Shown in pieces: positions 12,201-23,579 of a stretch of 64,000 bases of DNA. The stretch covers positions 1 to 64,000 of the forward strand of contig NBIV01000087.1 of assembly GCA_003194525.1 (NCBI GenBank), in the 5' to 3' direction. A program made the translations under genes and the position numbers. The notes under the pieces were generated by a model that was not told the DNA's origin, searched no databases, and worked only from the letters and a program-made list of their open reading frames with translations. The first letter of the stretch is position 1; every line of letters begins with the position of its first letter. The stretch is from Gracilariopsis chorda (Eukaryota > Rhodophyta > Florideophyceae > Gracilariales > Gracilariaceae).

Positions 12201-14496
12201 CGGGCCCCGTTAGAACTTGTCGCTATCGATATCCTCGGTGAGTTCCTTCACACTTCACGTGGTAACAAGTTTCTACTCGTAATAACGGATAGGTTCTCCA
12301 AACTCGTCCGGACTGTACCGTTGAAGAAGATTACCGCACGTTCAGTGGCCGAAGCATTCGTCCGTCACTGGATTCTCGTCTACGGTCCACCGGTTAGTCT
12401 TTTATCCGACAACGGACCGAAGTTCACCGCGCGTTTCTTCCAAGACGTTTGTAGAATACTTGACATCAGGAATCTGTTTACAACGACATACCATCGCCAG
12501 GCTAATGGGCAGGTGGAACGGTTTAACAGAACGTTGTTGTCCACTCCGCGTGCATATACGGTTGAGCACGCCCGTACTTGGGATTTGTACACCGATACCG
12601 TACATACGCGTATAATACGCAGGTACACAAAGTAACCGGCTTATCACCATTCGAGCTGGTGCTTTCGCGTCCGCCGCCGCCTGTGGCGATAGATTCGCAG
12701 TCAACGCAGGACAGGTACCCGTCAACGGTTGATCATTACCTCCGATGGAAGGATTGGCGAACACGGATGGTCCCGGTCGCGAAATCTTCAATGAAGCGAG
12801 CGCAACGCGCGTATCAACGAAATTTTCGATGCCCGACTCCGTCGGCCCCTTCCCTTGCTGGAAGCAGGACAGTTCGTCTTCGTCAGGAAGGAATACTACA
12901 ACCCTGAGAAGGAGAAACGCCACAAACTCTCGCCCATTGCGGATGGCCTCTACAAAGTCATTTCGGTGAGCCGAGACACAGTTGTACTGGAAGTTGGTGA
13001 TTCTCAGGGACGGTTCAGCCATGATCGTGTCGTACAAGCCCCTTACCCGCGTTCGGAAGTCGTTTCTGCTCCCGGAACCCCGGACGCTCAATTGGTGCCA
13101 ACTGCCGCAGCAGGATCCTTGCACCACGCAATTAGCGTTGCGCGCCCGTCGAGAGGACTGTCGGACATACCGATGCTGTCGCAGCAATCTTCGGAAACTC
13201 CGGTACACGTTCGTTCACGCTTTACGCCGCGTGTCGAACCACCGTCAGACGTTGTTTCAAGCCCTGTCGCCGCCCCGGCTAAGGAGGGGGAGGAGGCCAG
13301 TCAATCCCGCTTTTCAGCGAAGTCTACACCGCCGTGGCGAGCTCTGGTAAACTCTCGTGAGACACTGCAACCTGAAGTAGGGACATCGCACGCTACTGCC
13401 GCACGCGTGGAACTACCTCAGCAGACTGGAAGACCGGCCCCGCCGATGGGCAGCCTCGTGAGCACGCTACGCAGTCACCTCCGTCGAGGGAGCGAACTTT
13501 CAACCGCACTCGCGAGACGCTGTCAAGGCATCCGGACACGGACGCTGTTGTATCATCTCCCATTGGAGGAATGGACGCAGGAAGCCTGGCTCAGAACCCG
13601 GACGCTCCGTTGGCTCCCCACTCACCGACGACCGTCGAGGATGTCGTAAGAAGCCCCGCCGCTGCAGCGCAGACTAAAGAAGTCACAGCAGATCCCGACT
13701 TATGGAACCCTGATGTACAGGACGCTTCTACACCCTCGCAAAGGGATGCTCATAGTCCCACAGATGGGATATCTGAATTTCAATCGTCTCTCATCAGAGG
13801 AAGTCTCTCTGGTACCGTAACGAGCAGCTCAGATCATCTGGATTCAGCTCACAGCGGTGAAAGACTGGTTGCGTCAACCCCAGCAGGGGTGGCCCACACT
13901 GCATATGCAGGAGAGCCTGACCACCACGTGTTGCGAGATGTGCACCGCACACCCACTCATGTTGACACAGCTCTGCAGTACAGGATGACGACAGCCAACC
14001 ATATGGATACGCCTCGCCAACCGGCACGCGCCGTGGCCCATGAACCGCCTCCCCGTCGCCTACCATCACAAATGGGACGAGGAAGCCTTCGCATTTTAGG
14101 GGTACGATCTCTCGAACCCGATGGGTAAACTCAACCTCAACGAGGGATTCAGTTTACCCTCATCAGGGAATCCCGTGGCCGACGCCGCAAGCGAGCGCCA
14201 GGAACCGTTGGACGGAGCCATCACCGGCTCCGCCGTCGGAAACTACCGTCGTGCGGAGTGCAACCGGAACTGCGAGGCGTGATGTTTACTCGAAGGAGTT
14301 CATTATCGACCGTATCGTCGGGCACCGTTACAACCCAGAGGGATACGTTCAGTACGAGGTACGCTGGTATGGGTACCCGCCGTCCCATGACACGGACGAA
14401 CCGGTAGAGAACTTGCCCCGATCGAAAATCGTGCAGTATCACCACCGTACCAGAACGGGAATACCCGGCAAGATTGACCGTGCGCCCGTTGAGTAA
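9275..14496 (+). pseudogene. pol: Pol and chromodomain region of copy B
   Basis: Fossil pol. The protease active site LDTGAGPNFIVESLL lies near 9445 and ILGCDFCDRF near 9660. Reverse transcriptase starts near 10450 (WASPVVLAPKPDG, then FRIDY-like FCIDYRRLNA). RNase H lies around 11320-11650. The integrase zinc module lies near 12010-12160 and its DDE core runs on to about 12650. A variable tail follows, and a chromodomain at about 14270-14480 (IIDRIVGHRYNPEGYVQYEV and WYGYPPSHD). The domain order is that of other chromoviruses, except for the unusually long tail (more than 1 kb) between integrase and chromodomain. Broken in several places. Confidence 0.88.
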
Positions 14497-14529
14497 GCCA
14501 CTGAATCGATCGGGTGAACCGCGAGCCCG

Positions 14530-14690
14530 GTTTCCCAGTGTGAAGATGGAGGCCTCGAGAAGACGAGAAGATTGGAAACCTCATCAAGAGAAGATGAAGA
14601 TGGCTCATGAAGAGAAGATGAAGACCTTGGATAGGAAGAAGCAAGAAGAAAAAGAAGAAAAAGACACAAGCCCCACGAGGGAAGTTTAGC
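14530..14690 (+). other. Purine-rich tract after the chromodomain of copy B
   Basis: About 150 bases almost wholly A and G on the plus strand, with GAGAAGATGAAG-type units repeated several times. Copy D has a comparable tract (39739-39808, GGAAGGAAAGG units) at the same place, directly after its chromodomain and before its antisense region. It could be a second plus-strand priming site or a boundary between oppositely oriented genes; neither is shown. Confidence 0.5.
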
Positions 14691-14903
14691 GCTTATTCGT
14701 TAACACTTAATTCCCCCCGTTTACTACTACCACGACCCCCACTATCAGGGACGGTGGACGCCAGCCATTGGGAACATCGCTTTGCTCCCTCAAGAGGATG
14801 GACCACCACTCTGATGAGGATGGCCTGGCTGCGCCAGCCGCGCTAGCATGACCACCCGCATTTGCGAGATGTCACCGGAAGATCTCGAGGTATCCATTCC
14901 TAG

Positions 14904-16535
14904 TTAGCCAAGGAATTGGGCAATGATGGCCACACGGTCTTGACCGTACACATCCGCCGATGGCGCGCTACTTCCAACCGGAGCAGTATGGAAGGGACCA
15001 CCACCGACGTGGGGAATGTTCCATGATGGAACGTGAATCGGCCCAGCGGGAGGAGCCACGGACGGAACCGAAGTGGTATACGCCGGAATCTCGGAGCCCT
15101 CAGCTGAGTAAAGGCCATCACCACTGCTCGCGCCCACCCCAGTCGTGGGAGGATCATTGTCCATCATTGGATTGGCCTCCTCGTAGGGTTGGAAGTATCC
15201 GTCAGTGACGATGTAGTCCGTCGGATGACCCGGTGGAACAACTCGCTCACGATCGCGGAGTGCCAATGCTTCCAGTTCGGAGATGAAACGACGCTCTACA
15301 GGATCGCAGTAGACGTAATCACCCGCTAACGGAGTACGGGGCCCCGGAGACCGGTCGGCTGGGTTGGTACCTTGATGACGGCGACTCCATTGAATGGGCA
15401 CACTGTTCCAGTCAACCTGGCCCATCGCGTCCAACAGGGAGAGCGCCTCATTATAGTTGCCGGCACCGCCGAGAACGAGGGAGAGATCCACTTCACGGAT
15501 GCCGCTACGCACTCGCGGCGGGACATACCACCGTCTGAACTGGTCGTAGACCTCGAAGAGAAGATACGCAGCTGCGCGGGCGACCCACTCAGTGAGTACA
15601 ACGGACCACCACCCAGAGAACGGATTGCTGCACAGTCGACTACCGATGTAGGTGATGCACGGCGGAAGCTCGATATAGCAACCCCTGCAAGCCTCGTAGG
15701 CAGCCAACATCCTGGGTAGGCGAACGTAACGGCCTCGCGTGTACTGCAGTCAGATGCGCTCAGCTTCAACGTTCTGATACGGTATCATATACCCGAAGCG
15801 GGATCGCGAGCGACTTTCAAAACGGATCATCTGGAGAAAGTTAGACCACGGATGCTGGCGAAGATAACGGAACTCAGCACGAAGGATCGGTCTCGCCCAA
15901 CACAGATAGTTCTGGTGGAATGTTGCTGCCGGACCCCGTTCCGGGATGGACGGAGCCAACGCTGCTAAGCGGTGGCCATACCCCATCTCGCCTTGGGTGA
16001 GGTAGAATGCGATATCAAAGTGATATTCTTCCGGGACCGGGAATTCCGAAGGAGTCCGATACAGCCGCGGTTACGCTAGTTGAATCATTTCGATACGCGC
16101 TTGCGCCCCATTCTCACCACGACGGTGGACCAGAACGTGTGTTGGCACGGCAACCCGGTTACGCCAGTCGAAGCTGAGTGTCATCCAAACATGAAGATCA
16201 CCCGGCAGGAGCCCACTACCATCAGCGTACTGTTCGATGAGGTCTTCATGCTACACCAATGTCGGGTGAAACCAGGGCGCACCGCTGTAGCGAGATGGAT
16301 GTTCGGCCGGATCAACGGAAACGAGCTCATAATATGATGATAATGCGCTGGCCGCAGGCGATGGAACCGACATGCTCGGAGTGGCAAGTATACCGCCTGA
16401 GGCGTTGGTTGGAGGACCTGCAGAAGACAGGAGTGGTGCAGTCGGAAAGCCGGAGAAGAAACCCGATGGCGGAAGATCGTTCCCGCCATGCGGATTGGTG
16501 TCGTGCGGATTCATCGCAGTAGGAGCGGAAGACAA
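14904..16535 (-). pseudogene. Antisense coding region of copy B, unknown product
   Basis: Between the chromodomain and the 3' LTR there is a reverse-strand coding region of about 1.6 kb, itself broken. Its start (right end) is Met, Ser, Pro and Asn rich and contains the motif FFSGFPTAPLL and a later SYYELV. Related motifs (YFSGFHSVPL, SYDILVG) occur in the same place and orientation in copy D, so it is part of the element and not a chance frame. Inner parts have Trp, Tyr and Arg rich stretches (IRFESRSRSRFGYMIPYQN; GWWSVVLTEWVARAAAYLLF, a possible hydrophobic segment). The C-terminus is Pro and Gly rich. I do not recognise the family. Antisense frames downstream of integrase are known in some plant Ty3/Gypsy lineages, which is the closest analogy I can offer. 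Confidence 0.6.
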
Positions 16536-16722
16536 GGAAGGTCGTCACGGAATAGGTGGAGAAGTACAGTTGTCGAGTTGCTCGAGGTGTATGTCCACTT
16601 GCGTGATGAAGAACCCCGAGTCGGATAACGTGCCATCGCTCGACGCGGACATATTTACGCACAACGCGATGTCGCCACGAACACTCCTCAGAGGTGGTTC
16701 TTGCTCCTTAAGGAAGGGTAGA

Positions 16723-17495
16723 TGAAGTGCAACGCTAATAGCGGTATCAGCACGTGGTGCAGTCATATTCCGCGTTGGCGATGCTAACCTCTCTACCATG
16801 GAGTATGAGTGTTACACCGGTATGTTGTTTCCATTTGAAGGGCCCCAATTTGATTGGCAAGGGTAGTGCATAGCATTGCTGGCTTGTGCCACACGTGTGT
16901 AGAGTTTTGCACCCCCTTAGGGATATTATTAGTTAATTACTACTGTACTGTCAGGGCGCGGGCCACCACTACTTATGTGTGTGAGCTCCGGCTGCCCGGG
17001 TCAAAGTAAACGCAACAAGCGAGTGTCTGGCTCTACGTCAGGTTCCCTGGTGAGTGTCCACCTCCATCTGGAGAGACGCCATCGTGTGAAGGCCTCGTTA
17101 CCCACCTGGTGGAGCTTCAGCAAATTCTTACCACTACTGTGTTTGTTTCTGTGCACGCTTTTACAGCGGTTATTGTTCTTTTGTCCCGTATACAGGTGTC
17201 GTTGTTTCTGCGACTACCGGTGATTACTGTTGCTCCCCTATCACCGCCCCACTCGTGTGGACACGGCACCGCTCTTGCGCGTCGCCCACCACTCGTGTGT
17301 CGCTGCATTTTCCGCTTTCCCACTTCGTGGTCTGTCTTGGTTTCTTCACCTGTACGCTAGTCGTGACGGTGAGTCCCGGTCTTACACCCGGCTTCGTGTG
17401 CTCACCACAGGTGGTTTTGCCGCTGCGCTACCCTCACATAGGAGGACGTCAAACACCCTTGTGTGTCTGCTCCCATCTCGGGGTATTGTACTACA
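16723..17495 (+). repeat. 3' LTR of copy B
   Basis: A 773-bp LTR starting TGAAGTGCAA and ending TTGTACTACA. Its last 314 bp match the 5' remnant at 6501-6814. Its first 450 bp have no partner in the window. It is preceded by a purine-rich tract and followed by unrelated DNA (AGTTG...), so the right end of the element is well set. Confidence 0.85.
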
Positions 17496-18009
17496 AGTTG
17501 TACTGGAGTGCCTGCGCGTTAGTGATTGGCTAGCACTGCAGAGTGTATTCAGAGTACAGTATATTGTAATTGGCTGGCACCGCCAAAATAACTACAGTTC
17601 CAGCCACTGTGCAGCGGTGTGGCTGGCACTGCTGCAGTGCCAGCCACTTGGCAGCTGCGGCAGTCAACATGCAGCAGCAGCCAATGAGCTCTGAGCTTTG
17701 CTGCTGCTGCTGCTGCTGAATTTTTGATTGGCGGGGAGGCGTGAAAATTTCAGGCACTGAAGTAGGCGTGCAAGGGGATTTTTTGGCGCAACGCCTCCTG
17801 TCAATCAACAACACCTCCCTCATACATGTGTAAATCATTATAGTATGGGGTGGTGTTGAGACAAGAGGAAGCGTCCTTCGGCCGCAGGGGGCCCTTCGTG
17901 CCACAGTGGAGGATTAATAAACAGTGGTGAGAAGAAAAAATGGGTGAAGAAAGCAAAAGCAGAAAAGCAAGTAGTTTAATTCAGTGAATGAAGAATGCAA
18001 GAAATATGA
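17496..18009. repeat. Hairpin-rich repeat, left copy
   Basis: No gene. From about 17530 to 17850 the sequence is a mosaic of GGCTGGCACTGC/GCAGTGCCAGCC modules, one pair forming a nearly loopless hairpin at about 17624-17652. A CTG-rich run (about 17700-17717) and a short inverted-repeat unit follow (GGCGGGGAGGCG ... CGCCTCC, about 17728-17806). A second copy in the same orientation lies at about 24310-24632, on the other side of the Helitron. It shares GCCAATGAGCTCTGA, the CTG run, GGCGCAACGCCTCC and CTCATAC...TGTAAATC. The last 150 bp before the Helitron coding end hold nothing I recognise. Confidence 0.7.
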
Positions 18010-20206
18010 TTACGGTAGTGGAGGGATGCAGAACTGAATTTCGTCAGGCAGCACTGGGTTGGCGATGGCCACAAGCATGGGATGAATTGTGTGCGCATTT
18101 GTGGATGTAAGCTGTGGGTCATGCAGGAGTAGCACATGGTCGTTCCTTCGAACGTGCTACAATGCGACATACAACTGACCGGTGCAGAAGATGTTGGATT
18201 GCACATCCACAACCAAACCGTCCAAGGTTTTTCCCTGTCCTTTGTGAACGGTAGCTGCAAACGCAAGACGAATGGGGAACTGCCTTCGAATCATGCGAAT
18301 GTCTGCGAAAGAAAACTCGAAGTCGATACGATGCAGGAGCTGTCATTCCAGAACTTGTCCGTTCTCGTCGAATCGAGCCACCTGCATCGTAAACTGATCG
18401 ACACGCACGACTACGAACAGCTTTCCGTTGACCACAGCGGGATGTATCACGTTCCGAATGACCATAACTGGCACTCTGATCTTCAAGTCCATGTTATGAG
18501 GCGGTACTCCAGTAGGCGCACACTGATATGCAAACTCGGGCACGATAGAACGGGCAAAGTCACACTCTGGATTCTGTCCACGGTCGGGTTGTACCGTCAT
18601 AGCTGACAGAAGAGTGAAGCGTTCACCAGGAAATAGATCTAGCGCTGCTGCATTGTGTTCGTCGACCAACTGGTTTGTGGAGGCAATGAGCATTTTGCTG
18701 AGATCCAAATCCTCCTTGGGTCTTGTTGTAAGCCACTTCCACTGGAATTGGTAGGAGGTTTGCATGCCACTGGTAGATCTGAGTGGTAGTGGAGCATTGT
18801 TGGATATTTTGTTGCGTGCAATGGAACGTAACAGTGACACAAATGCCGGATCATCGGCTTGGCATACTTGTTCAGTGAGGTACAGCACTTGAACCGAGCA
18901 CAATGTCCACAGCTCACTCTTCCACGGCAATTCGTTGAGAATGTTTGTGTAAACTCGTCTCACATTTCCAACTTGGCTCGGCCTCCATGTACACCTGCAG
19001 CACCACTGGAAGCAGCTGGGAGTAATCGCCGGATAGAACGATGGTCAAGCCCCCAAACGGAGGCGGGTTTTCCATTCCACTGCAGCCAAGATCTTTGAGA
19101 AACGCGTCCATGAGTTCGAAGAGCTTTCGTGAGAGCATGGAAGCTTCATCCAAGACGAGCAGTTGTATTTAACGTAGCAGTTCTGCACGTTGAGATCGGG
19201 GACCGTACTTTTACAAAGTGGCTGTAGTGCTGCTTGTGCTGTCCCTATCAGCTACAACCAGTCCGAGCAGGCTATGTAAAGTGCGGCCAACTTCGTACAA
19301 CGAAGCTCCAATGCCTGTTGTAGCAGTCATTTCGGCGAGCATTCCTTCCGACTCAACGATATCACGAAGGAGGTTGAGAACGTATGTCTTTCCGGTTCCT
19401 GCGGATCCTTGCACAAAGAACACGTTTCCAGGAGTGCTTTTTCGCTCCGGCAGCACCTGACGTTGTTGTAATTTGGCAAGGAAGGTGTCAATGACTTGTC
19501 TTTGGCAAGGTTTTAAGGTGGCGTACCTTGACTGCAAAGTTGACGAATTTCGCACCACTCGTGCGTCTCGAGTTGTTGTAGCTCGATTCGCCTCAGTCAA
19601 TGCTGTATGATCCTGCTGTATGTGTTGGGAGAAGAAGCTGTAATCGCGAAGCAGTCGTTCTCCGTGCCGGTCTGAGATGTCCACCATACGTCGATACATT
19701 TCTTGCTTTCGTTGCTGATCATCTCCTGTATGTACGTCGCTACATAACGCCTCCCAGTTTTCGACGGCCATTTTTACTGGGTCTGCGCCTTGTTCGTATA
19801 GAGTGCCAAACAGACGTGGTAGCTCGGAGGGCGTGCTGTATATCTGAGCTGCTTCTTGGAATGCAATATCAAACTCGGATCCGTCCGCGAGCAGTCCGCT
19901 TACAATCGCAGTTTCACAATACGTTCCATAGTGCTGTCCGTTGAAAATCCTTGCGTCTTCATAAGAGCTCGAGCCGTGAGTGATGAGCAGTAAGTGCAGA
20001 GCAAAGAGCTCAATGTCCGAAGGTGAAACACCTCTGATCCTTGCGACGCACTGCTCGTCCTCCATGCGCTGTACCACGTACATGGGCGGATCGCAGTCGT
20101 CTATGGGCACCTGAGTGCTGTCTCCCTCGTATTGGTTAAGCACGCCGGCTGGAGGCGTACGATAAAATCGAACTTTTTCAAAGTAAGAAAGGTAGTCGAG
20201 GTTCAC
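18010..20206 (-). pseudogene. Helitron PIF1-type helicase domain
   Basis: Superfamily 1B helicase half of the Rep/Hel protein. Visible motifs are Walker A GSAGTGKTYVLNLL (about 19410-19370) with a following TATTGIGASL, Walker B LDEASML (about 19160-19135), GGLTIVLSGDYSQLLPVV (about 19060-19010, motif III) and LIASTNQLVDEHN. The C-terminus carries motif [11 protein letters not shown], followed by VRRNDHVLL (about 18185-18125). Stops interrupt it: two between Walker A and B, and one (TAG) inside motif VI where Ser of the usual ALSRVR would stand. A frame change occurs between motif III and the next block. In a live element this helicase unwinds the donor strand during rolling-circle transposition. 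The upstream part (before Walker A) includes the Helitron linker region that joins Rep to helicase. Confidence 0.9.
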
Positions 20207-20227
20207 ATATGCTTCTGGCCTTGCAAA

Positions 20228-21224
20228 TTATCTCTCCAAGGTAGACGGCGACGATGCGGAATGCATTTGATTTGGACCTCTGAGCAGAAACGTGCGCTCT
20301 CCTTCCAAGTGAATGGCCAGTCGCTCTACTTGTGGTACGATGTGAACATGTCGAAACTCAAAACTTCTCCAAGCTGCGTTGACGGCGCCCACCACACGCA
20401 CTCGCATGTATGCACAAATGTCGTTCTGCACCTGCGGCTCTTGTTGATGGTCGTTTTGTGTGCCTGTCTCATTAGCACCACTCACATTGAGCAACAAATC
20501 CTGAGCTTTGGGCTGCTTAAACGCTTAATTCATCAGATAAGCCACTGCACCCCCTCCTTGCGTGCGCTCTACGTTGATATTAGAGCGGTACTTCTTGGTA
20601 AGAGTTGGGTTTTTACGGCACAATATTGAGGTCATGTTGCCTTCTTCTGAGGTAGACCACGCGATTCGTGCCTTCTTCAATGTACGTCTCTGGCACAATC
20701 ATGTTGCGGTCGTATCCAAACTTGCAACGCCCAGTGCGATTCCAGCAATAGGGGGACTGGCAGTGCCTGTGCGTGGAACGAATGAGGCCACGCAACGCGT
20801 CGTCTTCATCTGGGAGAGGACGTTCTGCACGAATGAGCTCGTCGATCACATCAACGTCTTCAATCACGCCTCCTTCGAGCCACACGAGCATGTGGTGATG
20901 AGGCACATTGCGCTTTTGAAACTCGAGCTTTGATGCAAGCCCCAAGCACTTCAACCCAAAGATGTGCGCCGAGTTCTTCTCCAAGTTCTTCATGAAGTCG
21001 TTTGCGTACTGTTTTTACACCCTTGCAATCAGATCCAGTCGGTCAAATGGTCGAGGGCGGTTACTCTGTGCCGTAAATGCACTCCGATTGCTGGTATCCA
21101 TACAAAGGCGCTGGATGTCCTCTCTCCAGATGTTCATGGTGATTGTAATGAAAAGAGAAGGCAGTCCTCTCCGCGCTACGATCGCCAGTATATCCATGCG
21201 CTTGTTCTTCTAGTAAGCTGCTGA
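20228..21224 (-). pseudogene. Helitron Rep nuclease domain (HUH)
   Basis: Replication-initiator part of the Helitron protein. Reading on the minus strand, ARRGLPSLFITITMN (about 21180-21130) is the typical Rep entry motif, FQKRNVPHHHMLVWL (about 20920-20880) is the HUH metal-binding motif, and CQSPYCW...GRCKFGY follows (about 20770-20710). Further on, AYLMN-stop-AFK (about 20545-20520) sits where the paired catalytic tyrosines are expected, with a TAA stop in place of the second tyrosine codon. The block NDICAYMRVRVVGAVNAAWR (about 20430-20370) followed by PQVERLAIHLEG is the conserved region after the tyrosines. Stops and frame changes separate these blocks. Confidence 0.85.
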
Positions 21225-21401
21225 GTTGACCGAGTCATCGGGCAGAAATATGCGCCCCATTTGTGCAAACTGTGATGGTGGCACATGAGCTCTTTGCGGT
21301 TGTGGTTGCTGGATCTCTTGCTCTTGTACAATACGTGCCTGTTGTTCTCTCTCCAGGAAATGTAGTCGCATGTCCTCAATGTTTCTGTGCGTGTGGAGCT
21401 T

Positions 21402-23579
21402 CTACATCTTCATCAACGGTCCACTGTTGAGGAGGATGTTGTCTGAGTACAAACGTCGCTTCGCGTTCTGAGCCCAGGTGAGCTTTTGGAGCTTCCACTC
21501 GTTGACGCTGAGACCTGAGCTTTGCTGTGTGGAGTTCCTTGCATCCAGGAACAGGCCGATGTCAAGCGGTTCGCGCTGATCCCCGTACGTGTAGAGAAGA
21601 GGGAAAGTGCCCTTCTCTGCAAGTTTGGATGCCAGTTTTAGAAGTCGGTACCGCACTTGCGCATTGTTTGGGGCATTCGCAGTTGCCCCTGCTCCATCAG
21701 CAGCAGCACTCGTCACTGCAGCGTGCTCTTCGTTTACGGTTCCTTCTACCAAGTGCGGTACCTGAGACTCCATTTGGTACAGGCCAGTCGGATCAACCAC
21801 GAGCGTTCTCATCATGGTTGGCCCCCCACCTGGAACATCTTCAGGGAGAGGGCCAGCACCTGAATGAGGAGTACTGATTGTAGCATTTCGGGTTCCTTCG
21901 TATCCACGTACGACTACTCCTTGTTCTGCTGCTTGCTCGCTAATATCCACGGCACTCTCCACATTTTGTTGTTGTTGTTGCTGTTGCGTGCTAAGCAAGG
22001 ATCGGTAACGTTCTTGCACCACGCCTGGCTTCGACTGGATCAAATCATACAACTTGGGTACGATTTCTCTTACGTTGATGTCCTAAATGAACACAGGCAT
22101 ATTGGCACGAGCATAGTAAGATGGATCTAAGGAAGGCGGACGGCTACTCCACAAAAAGCTGTAGCGCGTGTTTTTCTGGTTGTGCATTAGCAGAGCGAGA
22201 GCTGCGCTGCCCTCAAGTCTGAAAAAGGAAGGACCGCCTCCCGTAACATACGACATGTCCATGACCACTTTCGTCGTTGCGAAGAGCGTATTCAAGTTGA
22301 GGAAATTGCTGTGAAAGGCTCTTAGGCTATAAAGATTGCGAACCAACTCGCTGCTATGCCTTCTGCGGAACGTGACGCCCCACCCTGACATTCTTTTCAT
22401 TCCACAGCACTCTCCATTGGTCTCTTTGCCAAGCAAAACGCATCCGCAGTACTTGCAGCTATGAATTCTCAATTTCCAGTCCGGGTACGGGCAGGAGAGG
22501 AACGTGTGTGCGTGCTCGCCGCATCTTCCGCATCGTCTTTGACCCGCAGTGGAAAGAGTCTCAAACTCTGGAACGCTTGCCCGGATTCATGTATCATTCC
22601 AAGCTTCATCAGCCGCGGTATCCCACGCGTAGTACATGCAATAAAGTCCTCGATCCGGACCCCCAGCACACTGCATGATCGTCGTATCAAGTTGTTGCAG
22701 TGGCTGATGCTGCAGCTGGTGTGAGGGAGCCGGTGTGAGCTCACCCTCTTCCACCTCCATCGGAATGGGCATCTGCTGTTCTTCCTGTTCAGCTTGTGGC
22801 AGCGCAGGCTGCGGTGGCGGGTGTGAGGGAGCCGGGGTGATGTCATCCTCTTCCACTTCCATCGGGACTGGAATCTGTTCTGCAGGCATCGGTGGGAGAG
22901 GGGGAGGCCTCAGAGGCGGTGGAATGTGACTTGGAAATCCTCTCACAAACTCCAGAAACCCAGGAATTGGGCACGAAGTTGGTAGACCTATGGCAACCGA
23001 CCCACTGGCTCCAGCGGCGCTTGTGCTATCTGCAGCTGCAACTGAAGTAGTTGCAGGAGTAATTTCGTCCTCTTACACGGCTAGAACAATGGGTCCTTGC
23101 ACGTGCGCTCCGCTCTCATTTACCGGCATGTCATCTGGAGCGGGAGGAACTGGTAATCGTCGAGGTCGTCCAGCTCCTGGCCTTGCGCCGCCCGAGTTCA
23201 TTCTGGCCCCTCCCTAATTGGCTCTGGCACCACTGGAATTGGCTCTGGCCCCTCCAGAATTGGCTTTGGCGCCTCCAGCGTTTGCTAAAGCACCTCCACC
23301 ATTCTGTCTGGCGCCTCCGGAATTGGCTCTGGCACCTCCAGAATTATCTCTGGCACCTCCGGCATTGGCTCAAGCACCCCCAGTATTGGCTCTTGCACCT
23401 CTAGATTTGGCTCGTGCACCGCCAGAATTGGCTCGTGCACCTCCAGAACTGGCTCGAGCACCTCCAGAGTCGGCTCGTGCACCTCCAGAATGGGCTCTGG
23501 CTCCTCCAGAATTTATTCGAGCACCTCCAGAGTTCGGTCTGGCCCCACCAGAGTTTGGACGTGGACCTCCTTGCGTCAT
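21402..23579 (-). pseudogene. Helitron N-terminal region
   Basis: Reverse-strand N-terminal part of the Helitron protein. From the right it has 17 repeats of Ala-Arg-X-(Asn)-Ser-Gly-Gly type ending in SGGARPGAGRPRR. A long Pro/Glu-rich stretch follows with two copies of IPxPMEVEEGxxTPAPSH (about 22890-22720). Next comes a Cys-rich part (HSCKYCGCVLLG and ECCGMKRM, about 22465-22390), which fits the zinc-finger-like N-terminus seen in Helitrons, then FRRRHSSELVRNLYSLRAFH. A Gln-rich stretch (about 21985-21960) and MYDLIQSKPGVVQERY (22052 leftward) follow. At least three in-frame stops interrupt it (one in repeat copy 8, one just past copy 1, one near 23073). Confidence 0.7.
23200..23577 (-). 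repeat. 21-bp tandem repeat coding for a heptapeptide
   Basis: About 18 units of 21 bp, regular without a spacer slip, consensus (plus strand) GCTCTGGCACCTCCAGAATTG. On the minus strand each unit codes for a seven-residue block, NSGGARA with variation at one or two positions. The array ends in SGGARPGAGRPRR, a basic Gly/Arg motif. This resembles RGG-type nucleic-acid-binding tracts. Units vary mostly at the residue before Ser and after Arg. Confidence 0.9.

Larger units (their letters stand above)
6501..17495 (+). mobile_element. Ty3/Gypsy chromovirus, copy B
   Basis: Nearly full-length chromovirus: cut 5' LTR (6501-6814), primer-binding site, gag (from 7084), protease-RT-RNase H-integrase (9275 to about 13000), long tail, chromodomain (about 14270-14480), purine-rich tract, a reverse-strand coding region (14904-16535) and a 3' LTR (16723-17495). 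The 314 bp shared by the two LTRs differ at about 12 places by my count (roughly 4%), so this copy is older than copy D. It is broken, with roughly eight breaks. The missing left part of its 5' LTR is probably on the far side of copy A, outside the window. Confidence 0.9.
18010..23579 (-). mobile_element. Helitron-like rolling-circle transposon, decayed
   Basis: Reverse-strand remains of an autonomous Helitron. In coding order they are a low-complexity N-terminal region with tandem repeats (about 23577 to 22590), a Cys-rich region (about 22470-22380), a Rep part with the HUH motif (about 21200-20230) and a PIF1-type helicase (20206-18010). This domain order and the sequence motifs are diagnostic of eukaryotic Helitrons. 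Many in-frame stops and several frame changes show that it is dead. Terminal TC and CTRR ends with the 3' hairpin could not be placed, so the limits given are those of the coding remains. Confidence 0.88.

Noticed and set aside
17700-17717. CTG/CAG repeat as a coding polyglutamine tract
   Set aside because: No gene around it; it is part of the hairpin-rich repeat present twice.
22735-22929. Plus-strand Ser/Gly/Cys-rich frame
   Set aside because: Reverse reading of the Pro/Glu-rich Helitron N-terminal region.
23200-23577. Regular 21-bp repeats as a CRISPR-like array
   Set aside because: No spacers; units are contiguous and code for a heptapeptide in frame with the Helitron N-terminus.
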